The position numbers and the translations under genes are program-made. Positions 1 through 8,566 of a stretch of DNA of 64,000 bases are shown in pieces. This stretch comes from Deltaproteobacteria bacterium (GTDB lineage: Bacteria; DRYD01), in assembly GCA_028276365.1 (NCBI GenBank), contig JAPYWL010000003.1, forward strand, positions 18,360-82,359, in the 5' to 3' direction. The notes beneath the pieces were generated by a model. The model was given only the letters and a program-made list of their open reading frames with translations. It did no database searches and had not been told where the DNA came from. Every line of letters begins with the position of its first letter. Position 1 is the first letter of the stretch.

Positions 1-446
1 TCAACATATTTTATTTTTATCTTATTGCTTCTTCTAATTAAAGCAGAAACAAAAGGAACACTTAAACACCCCTCCCAATCCTCATTAAACTGCTTAGAAT
101 ATTCTATTATCTCAGGATTAATAAAAACCTCTATATCATCAAGTGATTGTATCTCCTTTTTTTCTCTCTTTACTTCTTCTCTATTATCAATATCTCTTTT
201 TATTATAAATACTTTCATATCAAAACCAACCTGAATGGCAGATAAACCCACCCCATCATAGTAATCCATCGTCTTAGCTAAAGATAAAATAAAATTCAAA
301 AACTCCTCCCTCTTTATTAAATTAAGATTAACTTTCTTTGATTTCTTTCTTAATATTTTATTAGGAACAGTAATTATATCAAAAATAATAGCTTTTTTGT
401 TATTAATCACATTATATTTTTTTTCTTGTCCCAAAAAAGAATCCAT
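1..446 (-). CDS. def: Peptide deformylase, C-terminal end cut by window edge
   Basis: This gene reads from an ATG at 446 down to the left edge with no stop, about 148 residues. It removes the formyl group from the N-terminal methionine of new proteins in the cytoplasm. Two of the three family motifs are visible: GVGLSAIQVG at residues 65-74 (motif G-x-G-L-[AS]-A-x-Q) and EGCLSVP at 125-131, whose Cys binds the catalytic metal. The third motif, HExxH, should lie just outside the window. A GGGAG ribosome site stands 6-7 nt before the ATG. An N-terminal tail of about 15 residues and a charged insertion (about 85-105) make it longer than average. It lies 42 nt downstream of the nagZ-like gene on the same strand. 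Identification is firm. Confidence 0.93.
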   Translation of the reverse strand, partial: MDSFLGQEKKYNVINNKKAIIFDIITVPNKILRKKSKKVNLNLIKREEFLNFILSLAKTMDYYDGVGLSAIQVGFDMKVFIIKRDIDNREEVKREKKEIQSLDDIEVFINPEIIEYSKQFNEDWEGCLSVPFVSALIRRSNKIKIKYV

Positions 447-488
447 CTAATTCTCCCTGCTATTTTAAAAACTTTTTATTTTAAATAT

Positions 489-1919
489 TTATAAAATTTT
501 TTTCAGCAATCTTAGATGAATATTAGAAAATCCAAAAATATCAAGTTTAAAATCTACCTTTAAATTATTAAAAAATGGATTAGCAAAGGTAATTAAATTA
601 ATTTCCTTTACTCCCCTATCTCTTAATATATTAACAAATTCTATAAAATTAGAATCCTTATAAATAGGCAAATAAAATAAATTAACTACTTCTTTTATTT
701 TATCTACATAATTTCTATTTAAATTAATATTCCAATTATTCATATTAATATAACAAACTTCCCTTTTATTAATAAAATTCTTTATTTTATCCACAATTCC
801 TATTTCTTCTAAATATGAATTAAAAAACACAAAATTAACAGAACCATTATTAAAATTAAATTTGAATCTTTTTATATCACCTTCAATATTGATTTTAAAA
901 TTAAATTCATTATAAAACCAGTTTTTCAGATCAATATAATCTCTATCTAAATCATTATTAAAATTTTCATTAATAAAATTAATAAAATTATTTACTTTAT
1001 TATACTTATTTAACAAAACTTTTAAAAAATGTTCATTTTTAAGAGCATAATCAGAAATAATATTAATAGCTTCTTCTTTTAACTCATCTTTCCCTAAAAC
1101 CAGCAACACATCAACTCCAGCAATTAAAGAATTAATAAGAACATCTTTAAAATCAAAATTCTTTAAAGCCAACATATTTAAAGCATCACTAAAAACAATT
1201 CCTTTATAATCTTGTTTATTAATTAAATTTAAAATCTTCTTAGATAAAGTAGCAGGTAAATTATCAACATCTTTATAAACCACATGAGCTGTCATTACTG
1301 AATCTAAATTTTCTAAATTATTAATAAAAACATTTAATTCATTATAATCTAAATTAGTTTCAGGCAAAGAAAGATGACTATCAGCAAAAGTAGAACCATG
1401 CCCTGGAAAATGCTTACCACAATTATAAATCCCAACCTTTTTATATCCCTTAATAAAAAACTTAGATAACTCTAAAACTTTTTTATAGTCATTAGAAAAA
1501 CTTCTAACCCCTATTATTGGATTTTCTAAATTAGAATTAACATCCAAAACAGGAGAAAAATTCAAATTAAAACCAGCCATTTTTAAAATTAATCCATTAA
1601 AATAAGCCAACTTAAAAGCATCCTCTTTATTATTAATAACCCATTGACTACAAATAGCAGGATAATCTTCAAAATCAAACCTAAAAACTACCCCACCCTC
1701 TTGATCTATACTCCTTAACAAATTTAACCCAAATTTACTTTTATAAATCTCCTTATAATAATTATTTAAATCTTTAATTTCATCAAAATTTAGATTCTTT
1801 AAATCTTTATAAAATAAAATATATCCCGCAAAAGTATATTTAAAAACAAAATCTTTATTATCTATATCTATTAAAATTAATCTTGAAACTATATTACTTA
1901 TTTCCTTTTTACTTATCAT
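489..1919 (-). CDS. nagZ: Glycoside hydrolase family 3, NagZ-like beta-N-acetylhexosaminidase
   Basis: Family 3 glycosidase of 476 residues. NagZ enzymes cleave N-acetylglucosamine from muropeptides during cell-wall recycling. Visible landmarks are RSIDQEGG (69-76), the KHFPGHG substrate loop (169-175), and FSDALNM (243-249), whose Asp is the usual nucleophile of family 3. The TIM-barrel part fills residues 1 to about 320, followed by a C-terminal domain of about 150 residues that resembles the second GH3 domain but is diverged. No signal peptide is seen, so a cytoplasmic site is inferred. The start ATG has only a weak GAGG 2 nt away. It follows the DUF721-like gene by 24 nt and may share its transcript. 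A different beta-glycoside substrate cannot be excluded. Confidence 0.85.
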   Translation of the reverse strand: MISKKEISNIVSRLILIDIDNKDFVFKYTFAGYILFYKDLKNLNFDEIKDLNNYYKEIYKSKFGLNLLRSIDQEGGVVFRFDFEDYPAICSQWVINNKEDAFKLAYFNGLILKMAGFNLNFSPVLDVNSNLENPIIGVRSFSNDYKKVLELSKFFIKGYKKVGIYNCGKHFPGHGSTFADSHLSLPETNLDYNELNVFINNLENLDSVMTAHVVYKDVDNLPATLSKKILNLINKQDYKGIVFSDALNMLALKNFDFKDVLINSLIAGVDVLLVLGKDELKEEAINIISDYALKNEHFLKVLLNKYNKVNNFINFINENFNNDLDRDYIDLKNWFYNEFNFKINIEGDIKRFKFNFNNGSVNFVFFNSYLEEIGIVDKIKNFINKREVCYINMNNWNINLNRNYVDKIKEVVNLFYLPIYKDSNFIEFVNILRDRGVKEINLITFANPFFNNLKVDFKLDIFGFSNIHLRLLKKIL

Positions 1920-1943
1920 AACCTCTAATTTTTACACATCTTT

Positions 1944-2381
1944 TTATTTATTAATTTTATTTTTGATAGAATTTTTTATTATATTATTTCTTATTCTGTT
2001 TAAAATTAATTTGTAATAATTATAATATCCAATATTTTTTACAAATTCCTTATTAGTTCCCTTATTAATTATAAAATTAGCTTTAAATTCATTTAATCTA
2101 TTTTTTTTAGGTATATCATTTAAAATTATAATTTCTTTAATTAATTGATTAATTCCATTAGAAACTAAATAATTATTTAAATACTTTAATAATTTCTGTT
2201 TATTCTGAATTGCTAATAAATAAGAGGAATAATCATAAAAAATCAAAATTAGCTTGGAATCTCTAAAAGACTTTACCTTACAATTCTTAAAAAGTTTTGT
2301 ATTTTTAAGTAAAAAAATAATCTTAAAAATATGATTATAATTATTGATTAAATTACTAAAAATATTCTTAATATTGTACAT
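1944..2381 (-). CDS. Divergent DUF721/DciA-like protein
   Basis: A 145-residue basic protein. Residues from about 40 to 100 resemble the DUF721 (DciA-like) fold: a strand pair ending in a short run (KLILIFYDYSSYLLAI), followed by a helix KQKLLKYLNNYL and a final strand. DciA-type proteins load the replicative helicase in many bacteria. The family's usual W-x-x-I-V-G segment before the strands is not recognisable, so the match is weak. I use the ATG at 2381, one base after the secD stop codon, rather than the TTG at 2396, which would overlap secD. The one-base spacing implies translational coupling with secD. The tail is rich in Asn, Lys and Ile. It could instead be an unrelated small nucleic-acid-binding protein. 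Confidence 0.4.
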   Translation of the reverse strand: MYNIKNIFSNLINNYNHIFKIIFLLKNTKLFKNCKVKSFRDSKLILIFYDYSSYLLAIQNKQKLLKYLNNYLVSNGINQLIKEIIILNDIPKKNRLNEFKANFIINKGTNKEFVKNIGYYNYYKLILNRIRNNIIKNSIKNKINK

Positions 2382-2382
2382 A

Positions 2383-3645
2383 TCACTTAATCTCAATTAA
2401 TTTAGGATTATAATAAAAAGTTAAATACATAAAAGACTTAGTGATATAAATAGCAGTAAAGAAACTAATAACATTACCCCAAAGCAAAGCAAATCCAAAT
2501 CCCTGAATAATAGAAGTTCCAAAAATCATAAGAATAAGAGCTGCAATTATAGTAGTTAAATGACTATCCAAAATAGTATCAAAAGAACGTTTAAAAGCCA
2601 AATCTATAGCAGTATTTAAAGGCTTATTATCTCTTATTTCTTCTTTCAATCTTTCAAAAATTATTATATTAGCATCAACAGCCATACCAATAGATAAAAT
2701 AATTCCCGCAATAGACCCTAAAGTTAAAACAGTATTACTAATAGAAATAATAGTTAAAAACAAAGCAGTATAACTAAGCAAAGCAAAATCAGCTAATAAA
2801 CCAGGAACTCTATAAAAAATAAGCATAAATATACAAACAATTAGTAATGCAATAACACCTGCTATTAAGCTTCTTTTTAAATGTTTCTCACCTAAAGATG
2901 GCCCAATAGTATAAGCTTCTAATATCTTCGGCGGATACTGTAACTTCCCTGAATTTAAATAGATAGCTAAATCCTTTGCTTCCTTTAAAACACTTTCCTT
3001 ATCTTTATTATAACCTAATTCAATTATTCCACTACCACCCGTTATAACAGATCTAACAATAGGAGCAGAAATTTCTTTATCATCAAAATAAATATAAATA
3101 GGCTTATTTAAATACTGTCTAGTAATTTCTTCAAAAATTTTAGCTCCTTTATTATCCAAACTAAAAGCTACATAAGGTTGCCCCGCATTATTAAACTCAA
3201 CTCTCGCACTAATAATACTATCCCCAGTTAATACAGTCTTTTTATAAACATTACCAGTATTAGGATCATATTCTTCCACTTTAAATTCTAATCTCCCAAC
3301 TTTTGTCACCTTTTCTATAGCATCATTAGTATCCGATACTTCAGGAATCTCTATAATAATCCTATTATTACCTGCTTGTTGAATCACTACCTCCTGAGTA
3401 CCCGTAGGATTTAATCTCTTTTCTAAAATATTAATTACTTGCTGGATCTCTGCATTTGAAATCTGTTTCAATTTAGGATCATAAATTTCTAACATTAAAT
3501 GAATTCCATATCTTAAATCCAATCCCAATTTTATAGGGACCCCTCCTTTTTTTGATAAAACAGGAGAAAATAAATAATAAATCATAAATAATGTACCTAA
3601 AATTATTAAAATACTATAAATAATACTAATCTCTTTTTTTAGCAT
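2383..3645 (-). CDS. secD: Protein translocase subunit SecD
   Basis: SecD of 420 residues, part of the SecDF membrane complex that uses the proton gradient to help export through SecYEG. The protein has one N-terminal membrane helix, the periplasmic P1 region with LGLDLRYGIHLMLEI (the DLRGG-like motif 1), then five membrane helices with GMAVDANIIIFERLKEE, the conserved D-A-N-[IV] motif of TM4. The true start is the ATG at 3645, 8 nt after GGAGGGG; the upstream in-frame TTG would overlap that ribosome site. The stop is TGA, which shows TGA is not read as Trp here. No secF follows; the next gene is the DUF721-like protein. The P1 region is short, as in many non-proteobacterial SecD. Confidence 0.93.
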   Translation of the reverse strand: MLKKEISIIYSILIILGTLFMIYYLFSPVLSKKGGVPIKLGLDLRYGIHLMLEIYDPKLKQISNAEIQQVINILEKRLNPTGTQEVVIQQAGNNRIIIEIPEVSDTNDAIEKVTKVGRLEFKVEEYDPNTGNVYKKTVLTGDSIISARVEFNNAGQPYVAFSLDNKGAKIFEEITRQYLNKPIYIYFDDKEISAPIVRSVITGGSGIIELGYNKDKESVLKEAKDLAIYLNSGKLQYPPKILEAYTIGPSLGEKHLKRSLIAGVIALLIVCIFMLIFYRVPGLLADFALLSYTALFLTIISISNTVLTLGSIAGIILSIGMAVDANIIIFERLKEEIRDNKPLNTAIDLAFKRSFDTILDSHLTTIIAALILMIFGTSIIQGFGFALLWGNVISFFTAIYITKSFMYLTFYYNPKLIEIK

Positions 3646-3658
3646 ATACCCCTCCAAA

Positions 3659-3704
3659 ATATCTTAAAATTATTTTTAGATATATCTTAAAATTATTTTT
3701 AGAT
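3659..3704. repeat. Two tandem copies of a 23-nt AT-rich unit upstream of secD
   Basis: The unit ATATCTTAAAATTATTTTTA with three further bases occurs twice in direct tandem (3659-3681 and 3682-3704), followed by a partial third copy. It fills most of the gap between the core-metE stop and the secD ribosome site. It may be an operator for secD or simply slippage in AT-rich spacer DNA. Confidence 0.7.
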
Positions 3705-3723
3705 ATTAAAATTATCAGCTTAT

Positions 3724-4875
3724 TTAAAAATATTTTTCTTTAATTTCATTAACTGCTTGAGTCATATTAAATAATTTTTTAAACGCTATCTCCCAAGTTC
3801 TTGTCCTTAATCCACAATCTGGAGAAATATAAATTCTAGCAGGATCCTGAATTATATCTAAAGCATACAATATCCTGTCTTTTATAAGTTCCTTAGATTC
3901 TATAAAATCAGTATGAACATCAATAACCCCTAATCCTACTATAAACTTAGAATTCTTAAAATATTTCAAAATTTCATATCCTTTCCTATTAATTTTACCC
4001 AATTCAATACTATCCCTATTAGCATATTCAAAATGAAATTCATCTATTACCCCTTCTAATTCATATAAATTAGGAAATAATAAAGAATAATCAGAAAAAC
4101 AAATATGAATGGAAAAGAATAAATCACTATTTTCATTTTTTAAATCTTGAACAGTTTTTTTAATAGCATCAACAAATAGATTTATTTCATTTCTCTTAGT
4201 AGTAGCAGCAGGCTCATCAATTTGAATATACTTAACCCCTAAATCTAATAATGATTTTATATTTTCTTTAATAATATAGGCCATATCATTTAAAAAATTA
4301 GCTCTATTATTATAAGATACATTCTCAGCAATAGAAACATTTTTAAAATAATATTCATCAAAAGACCAATCAACTAAAGTATAAGGCCCCGTTAATGGAA
4401 TCTTAACATCTTTTTTAGCAATAAATAAAATATTTTTAGCTTCATCAAGATGATAGTAGTTCTTTAGTTTAGGTTTATCAATAACAGCAGCCTTTTTATA
4501 ATATTTATAATCAAAACTAACAACATTATCCTTAAATTCAAAACCATAAATATTTTTAATAGGATATTCATACATTTCCACTCTATGCTGCTCCCCATCA
4601 TATACTAAATCCAACCCAGCTTTTTCTAATAATCTAATAGCATATAGAGAAGAATAATATATTATTCTTTCTTTCTCTTCATTAGAAAAATTAACTTTTT
4701 TAGAAAGTAAATTAATTAATTCTGAAACATCCTGAATATCTAAAAAATTAGCCCATTCAATAGCTTGATTAATATCATCCTCTGTAATTGGTAAATTTCT
4801 AAAAGGCTTAACTCTCCAAGAAGGCTTAGCTAAAGAACCTATCTCATGTGTTAATAATATTTTTCTATCTTTCAT
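3724..4875 (-). CDS. Core-MetE type methionine synthase (cobalamin-independent catalytic domain only)
   Basis: A 383-residue protein matching only the C-terminal catalytic half of MetE. It should transfer a methyl group to homocysteine to make methionine. Putative zinc ligands are in place: His257 and Cys259 in SIHICFSDY, Glu283 in HFEYANRD and Cys354 in SPDCGLRTRT. The substrate region YIQIDEPA (217-223) and the LTGPYTL strand (161-167) are also typical. The long N-terminal MetE domain is absent and nothing upstream encodes it, so this is the short core-MetE form known from anaerobes and archaea, which probably accepts methyl groups from a corrinoid protein rather than from methyltetrahydrofolate. 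It sits between ruvX (18 nt upstream) and secD. Confidence 0.85.
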   Translation of the reverse strand: MKDRKILLTHEIGSLAKPSWRVKPFRNLPITEDDINQAIEWANFLDIQDVSELINLLSKKVNFSNEEKERIIYYSSLYAIRLLEKAGLDLVYDGEQHRVEMYEYPIKNIYGFEFKDNVVSFDYKYYKKAAVIDKPKLKNYYHLDEAKNILFIAKKDVKIPLTGPYTLVDWSFDEYYFKNVSIAENVSYNNRANFLNDMAYIIKENIKSLLDLGVKYIQIDEPAATTKRNEINLFVDAIKKTVQDLKNENSDLFFSIHICFSDYSLLFPNLYELEGVIDEFHFEYANRDSIELGKINRKGYEILKYFKNSKFIVGLGVIDVHTDFIESKELIKDRILYALDIIQDPARIYISPDCGLRTRTWEIAFKKLFNMTQAVNEIKEKYF

Positions 4876-4893
4876 ATTACCCCCTGAGAATAA

Positions 4894-5334
4894 TTAAGCA
4901 TTAATATAAGATTTTAAAATCCATACCGCAGATAAACTATCTATTCTTTCTTTTAATCTTCTTTTAATTTTAGGTTTAACTTTTTCATTTTTTAAATTAA
5001 TATAATTAATTAAATCACAAGCTAAAAAAGTAGAATACTCTTCATTAATATAGTTAATTTCAATTAAAATATTATTTTTTTTTAAAAAATTAAGTAAATT
5101 ATTTGAAAAATTTTGGATTTCATTAAAAATAGGTGCTTCTTGATAAGTTTTAGTAAAAACTGGTTTACCTATAACTATTTTCCTTATATCATATTTTAAA
5201 ATAATCTCTTGAATTTTATATAATATCTGATGATTATTAGAGAAAACCCCAATAGGATTTATATTTTTAGAAATAGAATTAGCAATAGCTAATCCTATTT
5301 TTTTTTTACCCCAATCTATTCCTAAGATCCTCAT
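4894..5334 (-). CDS. ruvX: RuvX/YqgF family nuclease (putative pre-16S rRNA nuclease)
   Basis: A 146-residue RNase H-fold protein of the YqgF/RuvX family, whose members mature the 5' end of 16S rRNA and have Holliday junction activity in some species. Conserved acidic sites are visible: Asp6 in MRILGIDWGKKKIGLA, the strand IRKIVIGKP, Glu in INEEYST and Asp in ERIDSLSAVWIL. Length is normal for the family. It follows rpsM by 23 nt on the same strand, so it is probably read through from the ribosomal operon, in the place where rpsK, rpsD, rpoA and rplQ usually stand. Confidence 0.9.
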   Translation of the reverse strand: MRILGIDWGKKKIGLAIANSISKNINPIGVFSNNHQILYKIQEIILKYDIRKIVIGKPVFTKTYQEAPIFNEIQNFSNNLLNFLKKNNILIEINYINEEYSTFLACDLINYINLKNEKVKPKIKRRLKERIDSLSAVWILKSYINA

Positions 5335-5357
5335 AGATTACTATTTTTTATAGATTA

Positions 5358-5729
5358 CTATTTTTTCTTAGTACCAATTCTATTAGGTCTAGGCCCTTTT
5401 CTAGTTCTAGCATTGGTTCTAGTCCTTTGTCCCCTTACAGGTAATCCCTTTTGATGCCTAATACCCCTATAACATCTAATTTCAATTAATCTTCTTATAT
5501 TTTGATTAATCTCTCTTCTTAAATCGCCTTCTACTACATAATTATTATCGATAAATTGCTGAATTTTAGAAACTTCTTCAGGTGTTAAATCCTTAGCTTT
5601 TTTATAAGGATCTATATTACATGCTTTTAATATTTCTTTAGCTCTTGTTTTCCCTATTCCATAGATATATCTTAATGCTATCCAAAGTTGTTTATTTTCA
5701 GGTATATTAACACCAGATATACGAGGCAT
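5358..5729 (-). CDS. rpsM: 30S ribosomal protein S13
   Basis: S13, 123 residues, in the head of the 30S subunit, where its C-terminal tail contacts the P-site tRNA. The start PRISGVNIP, the helix-hairpin-helix [14 protein letters not shown] and the basic tail [28 protein letters not shown]... are diagnostic. It begins 16 nt after the rpmJ stop with an AGGAG-type site. Unusually it is the last ribosomal gene of the cluster: rpsK, rpsD, rpoA and rplQ, which normally follow, are replaced by ruvX. Confidence 0.98.
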   Translation of the reverse strand: MPRISGVNIPENKQLWIALRYIYGIGKTRAKEILKACNIDPYKKAKDLTPEEVSKIQQFIDNNYVVEGDLRREINQNIRRLIEIRCYRGIRHQKGLPVRGQRTRTNARTRKGPRPNRIGTKKK

Positions 5730-5745
5730 AATTCAATTTCCTCCT

Positions 5746-5859
5746 TTATCCTTGTACTTGCTTATGTTTTTTATTTTTACAAATAACTCTTACTTTCCCT
5801 TTCCTTTTTATAACCTTACAATAAGCACAAATTTTTTTTACACTCGCCCTTACTTTCAT
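5746..5859 (-). CDS. rpmJ: 50S ribosomal protein L36, zinc-binding form
   Basis: A short gene of 37 codons, beginning [14 protein letters not shown] and ending KHKQVQG. The four zinc ligands Cys11, Cys14, Cys27 and His32 are all present, so this is the C+ form. A perfect AAGGAGG stands 9 nt before the ATG. It lies between L6 and S13. In most bacteria infA comes directly before it and the L18-to-secY block further upstream; here neither is present. Confidence 0.97.
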   Translation of the reverse strand: MKVRASVKKICAYCKVIKRKGKVRVICKNKKHKQVQG

Positions 5860-5977
5860 AAAATAATCTACCTCCTTAATTAAACTTCCCTACCTTAATA
5901 TTTTATATAACTTCCTAAAAAATAATCCCTGTAAAAATTATATAATAAAAAAATAAAAAAATAAAAGAAAATTAAAT

Positions 5978-6547
5978 TTATTTACCTTTAGCTCCCTTCT
6001 TACTTTCTTTTAAAATTAATTCCTCATCAGCATACCTAATACCCTTACCTTTATAAGAATCTGGTTTTCTATAATTTCTTATATCAGCTGCTACCTGACC
6101 AACCAATTCCTTATCTATACCTTCTACAACTATTTTTTGATTACCTTCTACTTTTAAAGCAATACCTTCAGGAGGGTAATAAATAATAGAATGTGAATAT
6201 CCTACTAATAACTCAATTCCTTTATCTTTTTGATTAACTTTCCAACCTAAACCAACTACCAATAGTTCCTTCTTAAATCCTTCATTAACTCCCTTAACCA
6301 TAGAATTAACAATACTCCATACAGTACCTAACATTTTATTAGCAAATCTATCAATTTTTTTATTAGAAATATTTTCTAGTTTCTTAGAAATAAATATACT
6401 ACCATCCTTAACTTGGATATCAACATAAGTTAAATTTAATTTCTTAGATAATTTACCTTTAGGACCATTAACAATTACTTCATTTTCCTTTACTTCTAGA
6501 GTAGTATTTTTAGGTAAAATAATAGGTTTTTTAACAAGCTTTGACAT
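5978..6547 (-). CDS. rplF: 50S ribosomal protein L6
   Basis: L6, 189 residues, a two-domain protein near the factor-binding site of the large subunit. VNGPKGKLSKKL in the first repeat and NYRKPDSYKGKGIRYADEEL in the second are family signatures. The C-terminal tail is about ten residues longer than usual and Lys-rich. GGAGGG precedes the ATG. Next on the strand there are 118 nt without a gene and then rpmJ, rather than rplR (L18). Confidence 0.98.
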   Translation of the reverse strand: MSKLVKKPIILPKNTTLEVKENEVIVNGPKGKLSKKLNLTYVDIQVKDGSIFISKKLENISNKKIDRFANKMLGTVWSIVNSMVKGVNEGFKKELLVVGLGWKVNQKDKGIELLVGYSHSIIYYPPEGIALKVEGNQKIVVEGIDKELVGQVAADIRNYRKPDSYKGKGIRYADEELILKESKKGAKGK

Positions 6548-6583
6548 AATTAATGCCCTCCTTGAAAAAATAGTATATTACTA

Positions 6584-6979
6584 TTAATAAACATAACCAA
6601 TAACTTCTCCTCCAACTTTTTCTCTATAAGCTTGTTTATGAGATATAACACCCTTAGAAGTAGAAACAATAGTAATACCTATTCCTTTAAAAACAAGTGG
6701 TATATTATCATAAGAAGCATAAATTCTTCTACCTGGCTTACTTATTTTTATTAAATCATTTATAACAGATTTTCCCTTATAATATTTTAAATAAACAACA
6801 AAATCATATTTATAATCATTAACAGGTTCTATTTTATAATCTAAAATATAACCCTCTTTCTTAAGAATATCTAATATTCTTTTTTTAAAGCTAGATCCCG
6901 GTATTCTAACAGTTTCCTTTTTTCTGGTTATAGCATTTTTAATTCTAGCAAACATATCAGCAATAGGATCAGTAATCAT
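6584..6979 (-). CDS. rpsH: 30S ribosomal protein S8
   Basis: S8, 131 residues, binds the central domain of 16S rRNA. It opens MITDPIADMFARIKNAI and ends STSKGVISHKQAYREKVGGEVIGYVY, both typical. The ATG at 6979 is chosen because AAGGAGG stands 9 nt before it; the in-frame TTG at 7000 lies upstream of that site and would overlap the S14 gene. Gap to S14 is 14 nt. Confidence 0.97.
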   Translation of the reverse strand: MITDPIADMFARIKNAITRKKETVRIPGSSFKKRILDILKKEGYILDYKIEPVNDYKYDFVVYLKYYKGKSVINDLIKISKPGRRIYASYDNIPLVFKGIGITIVSTSKGVISHKQAYREKVGGEVIGYVY

Positions 6980-6993
6980 AGTAAATAACCTCC

Positions 6994-7179
6994 TTACCAA
7001 CTAGCTTTTCTAACACCAGGTAATAAAGCATTATAAGCCATTTTCCTAAGACACATCCTACAAATTCCAAACATTCTAAAATAGCCTCTAGGTCTACCAC
7101 AAACTTGACATCTATTTCTAAATCTTACTTTAAATTTAGGTTCTCTTTTCCATTTTTCTAATTGCCCTTTCCTTGGCAT
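6994..7179 (-). CDS. rpsZ: 30S ribosomal protein S14, zinc-ribbon (type Z)
   Basis: S14 of 61 residues, the short zinc-binding form. Ligands are Cys24, Cys27, Cys40 and Cys43 in CQVCGRPRG...GICRMC. The end is LPGVRKASW, as in most homologues. It lies between rplE and rpsH as usual. Together with zinc-type L36 and L24 it suggests no adaptation to zinc starvation in this operon. Confidence 0.98.
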   Translation of the reverse strand: MPRKGQLEKWKREPKFKVRFRNRCQVCGRPRGYFRMFGICRMCLRKMAYNALLPGVRKASW

Positions 7180-7227
7180 AAAAAACCCCCTTTTTAGTTC
7201 TTTTATTAAACTATTTCTCTAATTAAT

Positions 7228-7779
7228 TCATTTTTGAAAAGGAAAACCTAACAATCTCAGTAATTCATAAGCTTCTTTATCAGTTTTAGCAGTAGTAACA
7301 ATAGTTACATCCATACCCCTAACTTTATCAATATCATCATACGATAACTCAGGAAAAATTAATTGTTCTTTAATTCCAAGAGTATAATTCCCTTTCCCAT
7401 CAAATTTCTTAGATATCCCTTTAAAGTCTCTTATACGAGGTAATACTATTGAAATTAATTTATCTAAGAAAGCCCACATCCTAGCTTTCCTTAAAGTAAC
7501 CTTAAGACCTATCTTCATCCCTTTCCTTAATTTAAAATTAGATATAGATTTTCTAGCAGAAATAACTAAAGGAGTCTGCCCCGTTATTATCTGTAATTGT
7601 TTTTGAACTTTCTTTATTATATCCTGATTTTGTGTTGCGTCACCTACTCCCATATTTACTACTACTTTCTCTATTTTAGGTATCTCCATAATATTCTTAT
7701 AATTAAAAATACTTTGTAATTCCTTAACTACCTCATCCTTATATTTCCTATATAATCTTAATTCACTTTGTTTAATCAT
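7228..7779 (-). CDS. rplE: 50S ribosomal protein L5
   Basis: L5, 183 residues, binds 5S r[26 protein letters not shown], the run [24 protein letters not shown] and the end [27 protein letters not shown] are diagnostic. The ATG at 7779 follows GGAGG by 9 nt; the upstream ATG at 7794 overlaps the ribosome site itself and is unlikely. It is followed by the zinc-type S14. Confidence 0.97.
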   Translation of the reverse strand: MIKQSELRLYRKYKDEVVKELQSIFNYKNIMEIPKIEKVVVNMGVGDATQNQDIIKKVQKQLQIITGQTPLVISARKSISNFKLRKGMKIGLKVTLRKARMWAFLDKLISIVLPRIRDFKGISKKFDGKGNYTLGIKEQLIFPELSYDDIDKVRGMDVTIVTTAKTDKEAYELLRLLGFPFQK

Positions 7780-7802
7780 AAAAATCTCCTCCATTAGCTA
7801 TA

Positions 7803-8147
7803 CTATTTTTCTTGCTTTTTAATTTCTTGATTACATTTTTTACAAATTCTTATCTTTTTTAATTTACCTTGATCCTGAATTAATTTAAATCCAACCCTCG
7901 TAGGTTTAGTACAATTAGGACAAATAAGCATTACTTTAGAAACATCAATAGGTTTTTCTATTTTTATAATTTTAGGTTCCTTTTTAGGAGTATCTTCTAA
8001 AGTGGGAATTTTTACATGCTTTTTAACTATATTTATTCCTTGTAGTAAAACAGAATTATTTTTCCTAAATACTTTAATAACCTTAGAAACTTCTCCCTTA
8101 TATTTACCTTTAATAACTATAACCTTATCTCCTGTATAAATTTTCAT
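7803..8147 (-). CDS. rplX: 50S ribosomal protein L24, with C-terminal zinc ribbon
   Basis: L24, 114 residues. The KOW motif (GDKVIVIKGKYKGEVSKV) is at residues 6-23 and the conserved QGINIVKKHVK follows. The C-terminal part carries CPNC near residue 76 and CKKC near 101, so this is the cysteine-containing form. It is an early assembly protein of the large subunit. Neighbours rplN and rplE are in standard order. Confidence 0.97.
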   Translation of the reverse strand: MKIYTGDKVIVIKGKYKGEVSKVIKVFRKNNSVLLQGINIVKKHVKIPTLEDTPKKEPKIIKIEKPIDVSKVMLICPNCTKPTRVGFKLIQDQGKLKKIRICKKCNQEIKKQEK

Positions 8148-8162
8148 ATTTTCTCACCTACC

Positions 8163-8531
8163 CTATACTACTTCAGTAGCTAAAGACAAAATTTTAGCAA
8201 AACCCTTTTCTCTTAATTCCCTTGGAATAGGTCCAAAAATTCTAGTACCCTTTGGATTCCCTTGCTCATCAATTAAAACAACAGCATTATCATCAAACCT
8301 AACATAACTTCCATCATCTCTTCTATACTTCTTTTTCATTCTAACAATAACAGCAGTAACTACATCTCCTTTTTCTACACTAGAATGAGGAATTGCATCT
8401 TTTACTGCTACTTTAACAATATCCCCAATATAAGCATATTTTCTATACCAATTATTATACATTCCAATCAATTGAACCACTTTAGCTCCTGAATTGTCTG
8501 CTACCACTAATTTAGCCATTCTTGGTAACAT
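8163..8531 (-). CDS. rplN: 50S ribosomal protein L14
   Basis: L14, 122 residues, at the subunit interface. [15 protein letters not shown] near the start and the end [26 protein letters not shown] are characteristic. The first ATG (8531) has AGGGGG 8 nt before it, so it is preferred to the ATG four codons later. Standard position between rpsQ and rplX. Confidence 0.97.
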   Translation of the reverse strand: MLPRMAKLVVADNSGAKVVQLIGMYNNWYRKYAYIGDIVKVAVKDAIPHSSVEKGDVVTAVIVRMKKKYRRDDGSYVRFDDNAVVLIDEQGNPKGTRIFGPIPRELREKGFAKILSLATEVV

Positions 8532-8566
8532 AAATTATTCCCCCTTTTATAATAAAATTTCTTCAC

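Noticed and set aside
1-234. Plus-strand 69-codon frame at the left edge
   Set aside because: It is antisense to the peptide deformylase gene, whose GxGLSAxQ and EGCLSVP motifs read on the minus strand.
3724-4875. MetE-like gene as a pseudogene of full-length MetE
   Set aside because: All putative zinc ligands and motifs are intact and the length fits the known core-MetE group; no remnant of the N-terminal domain is found upstream.
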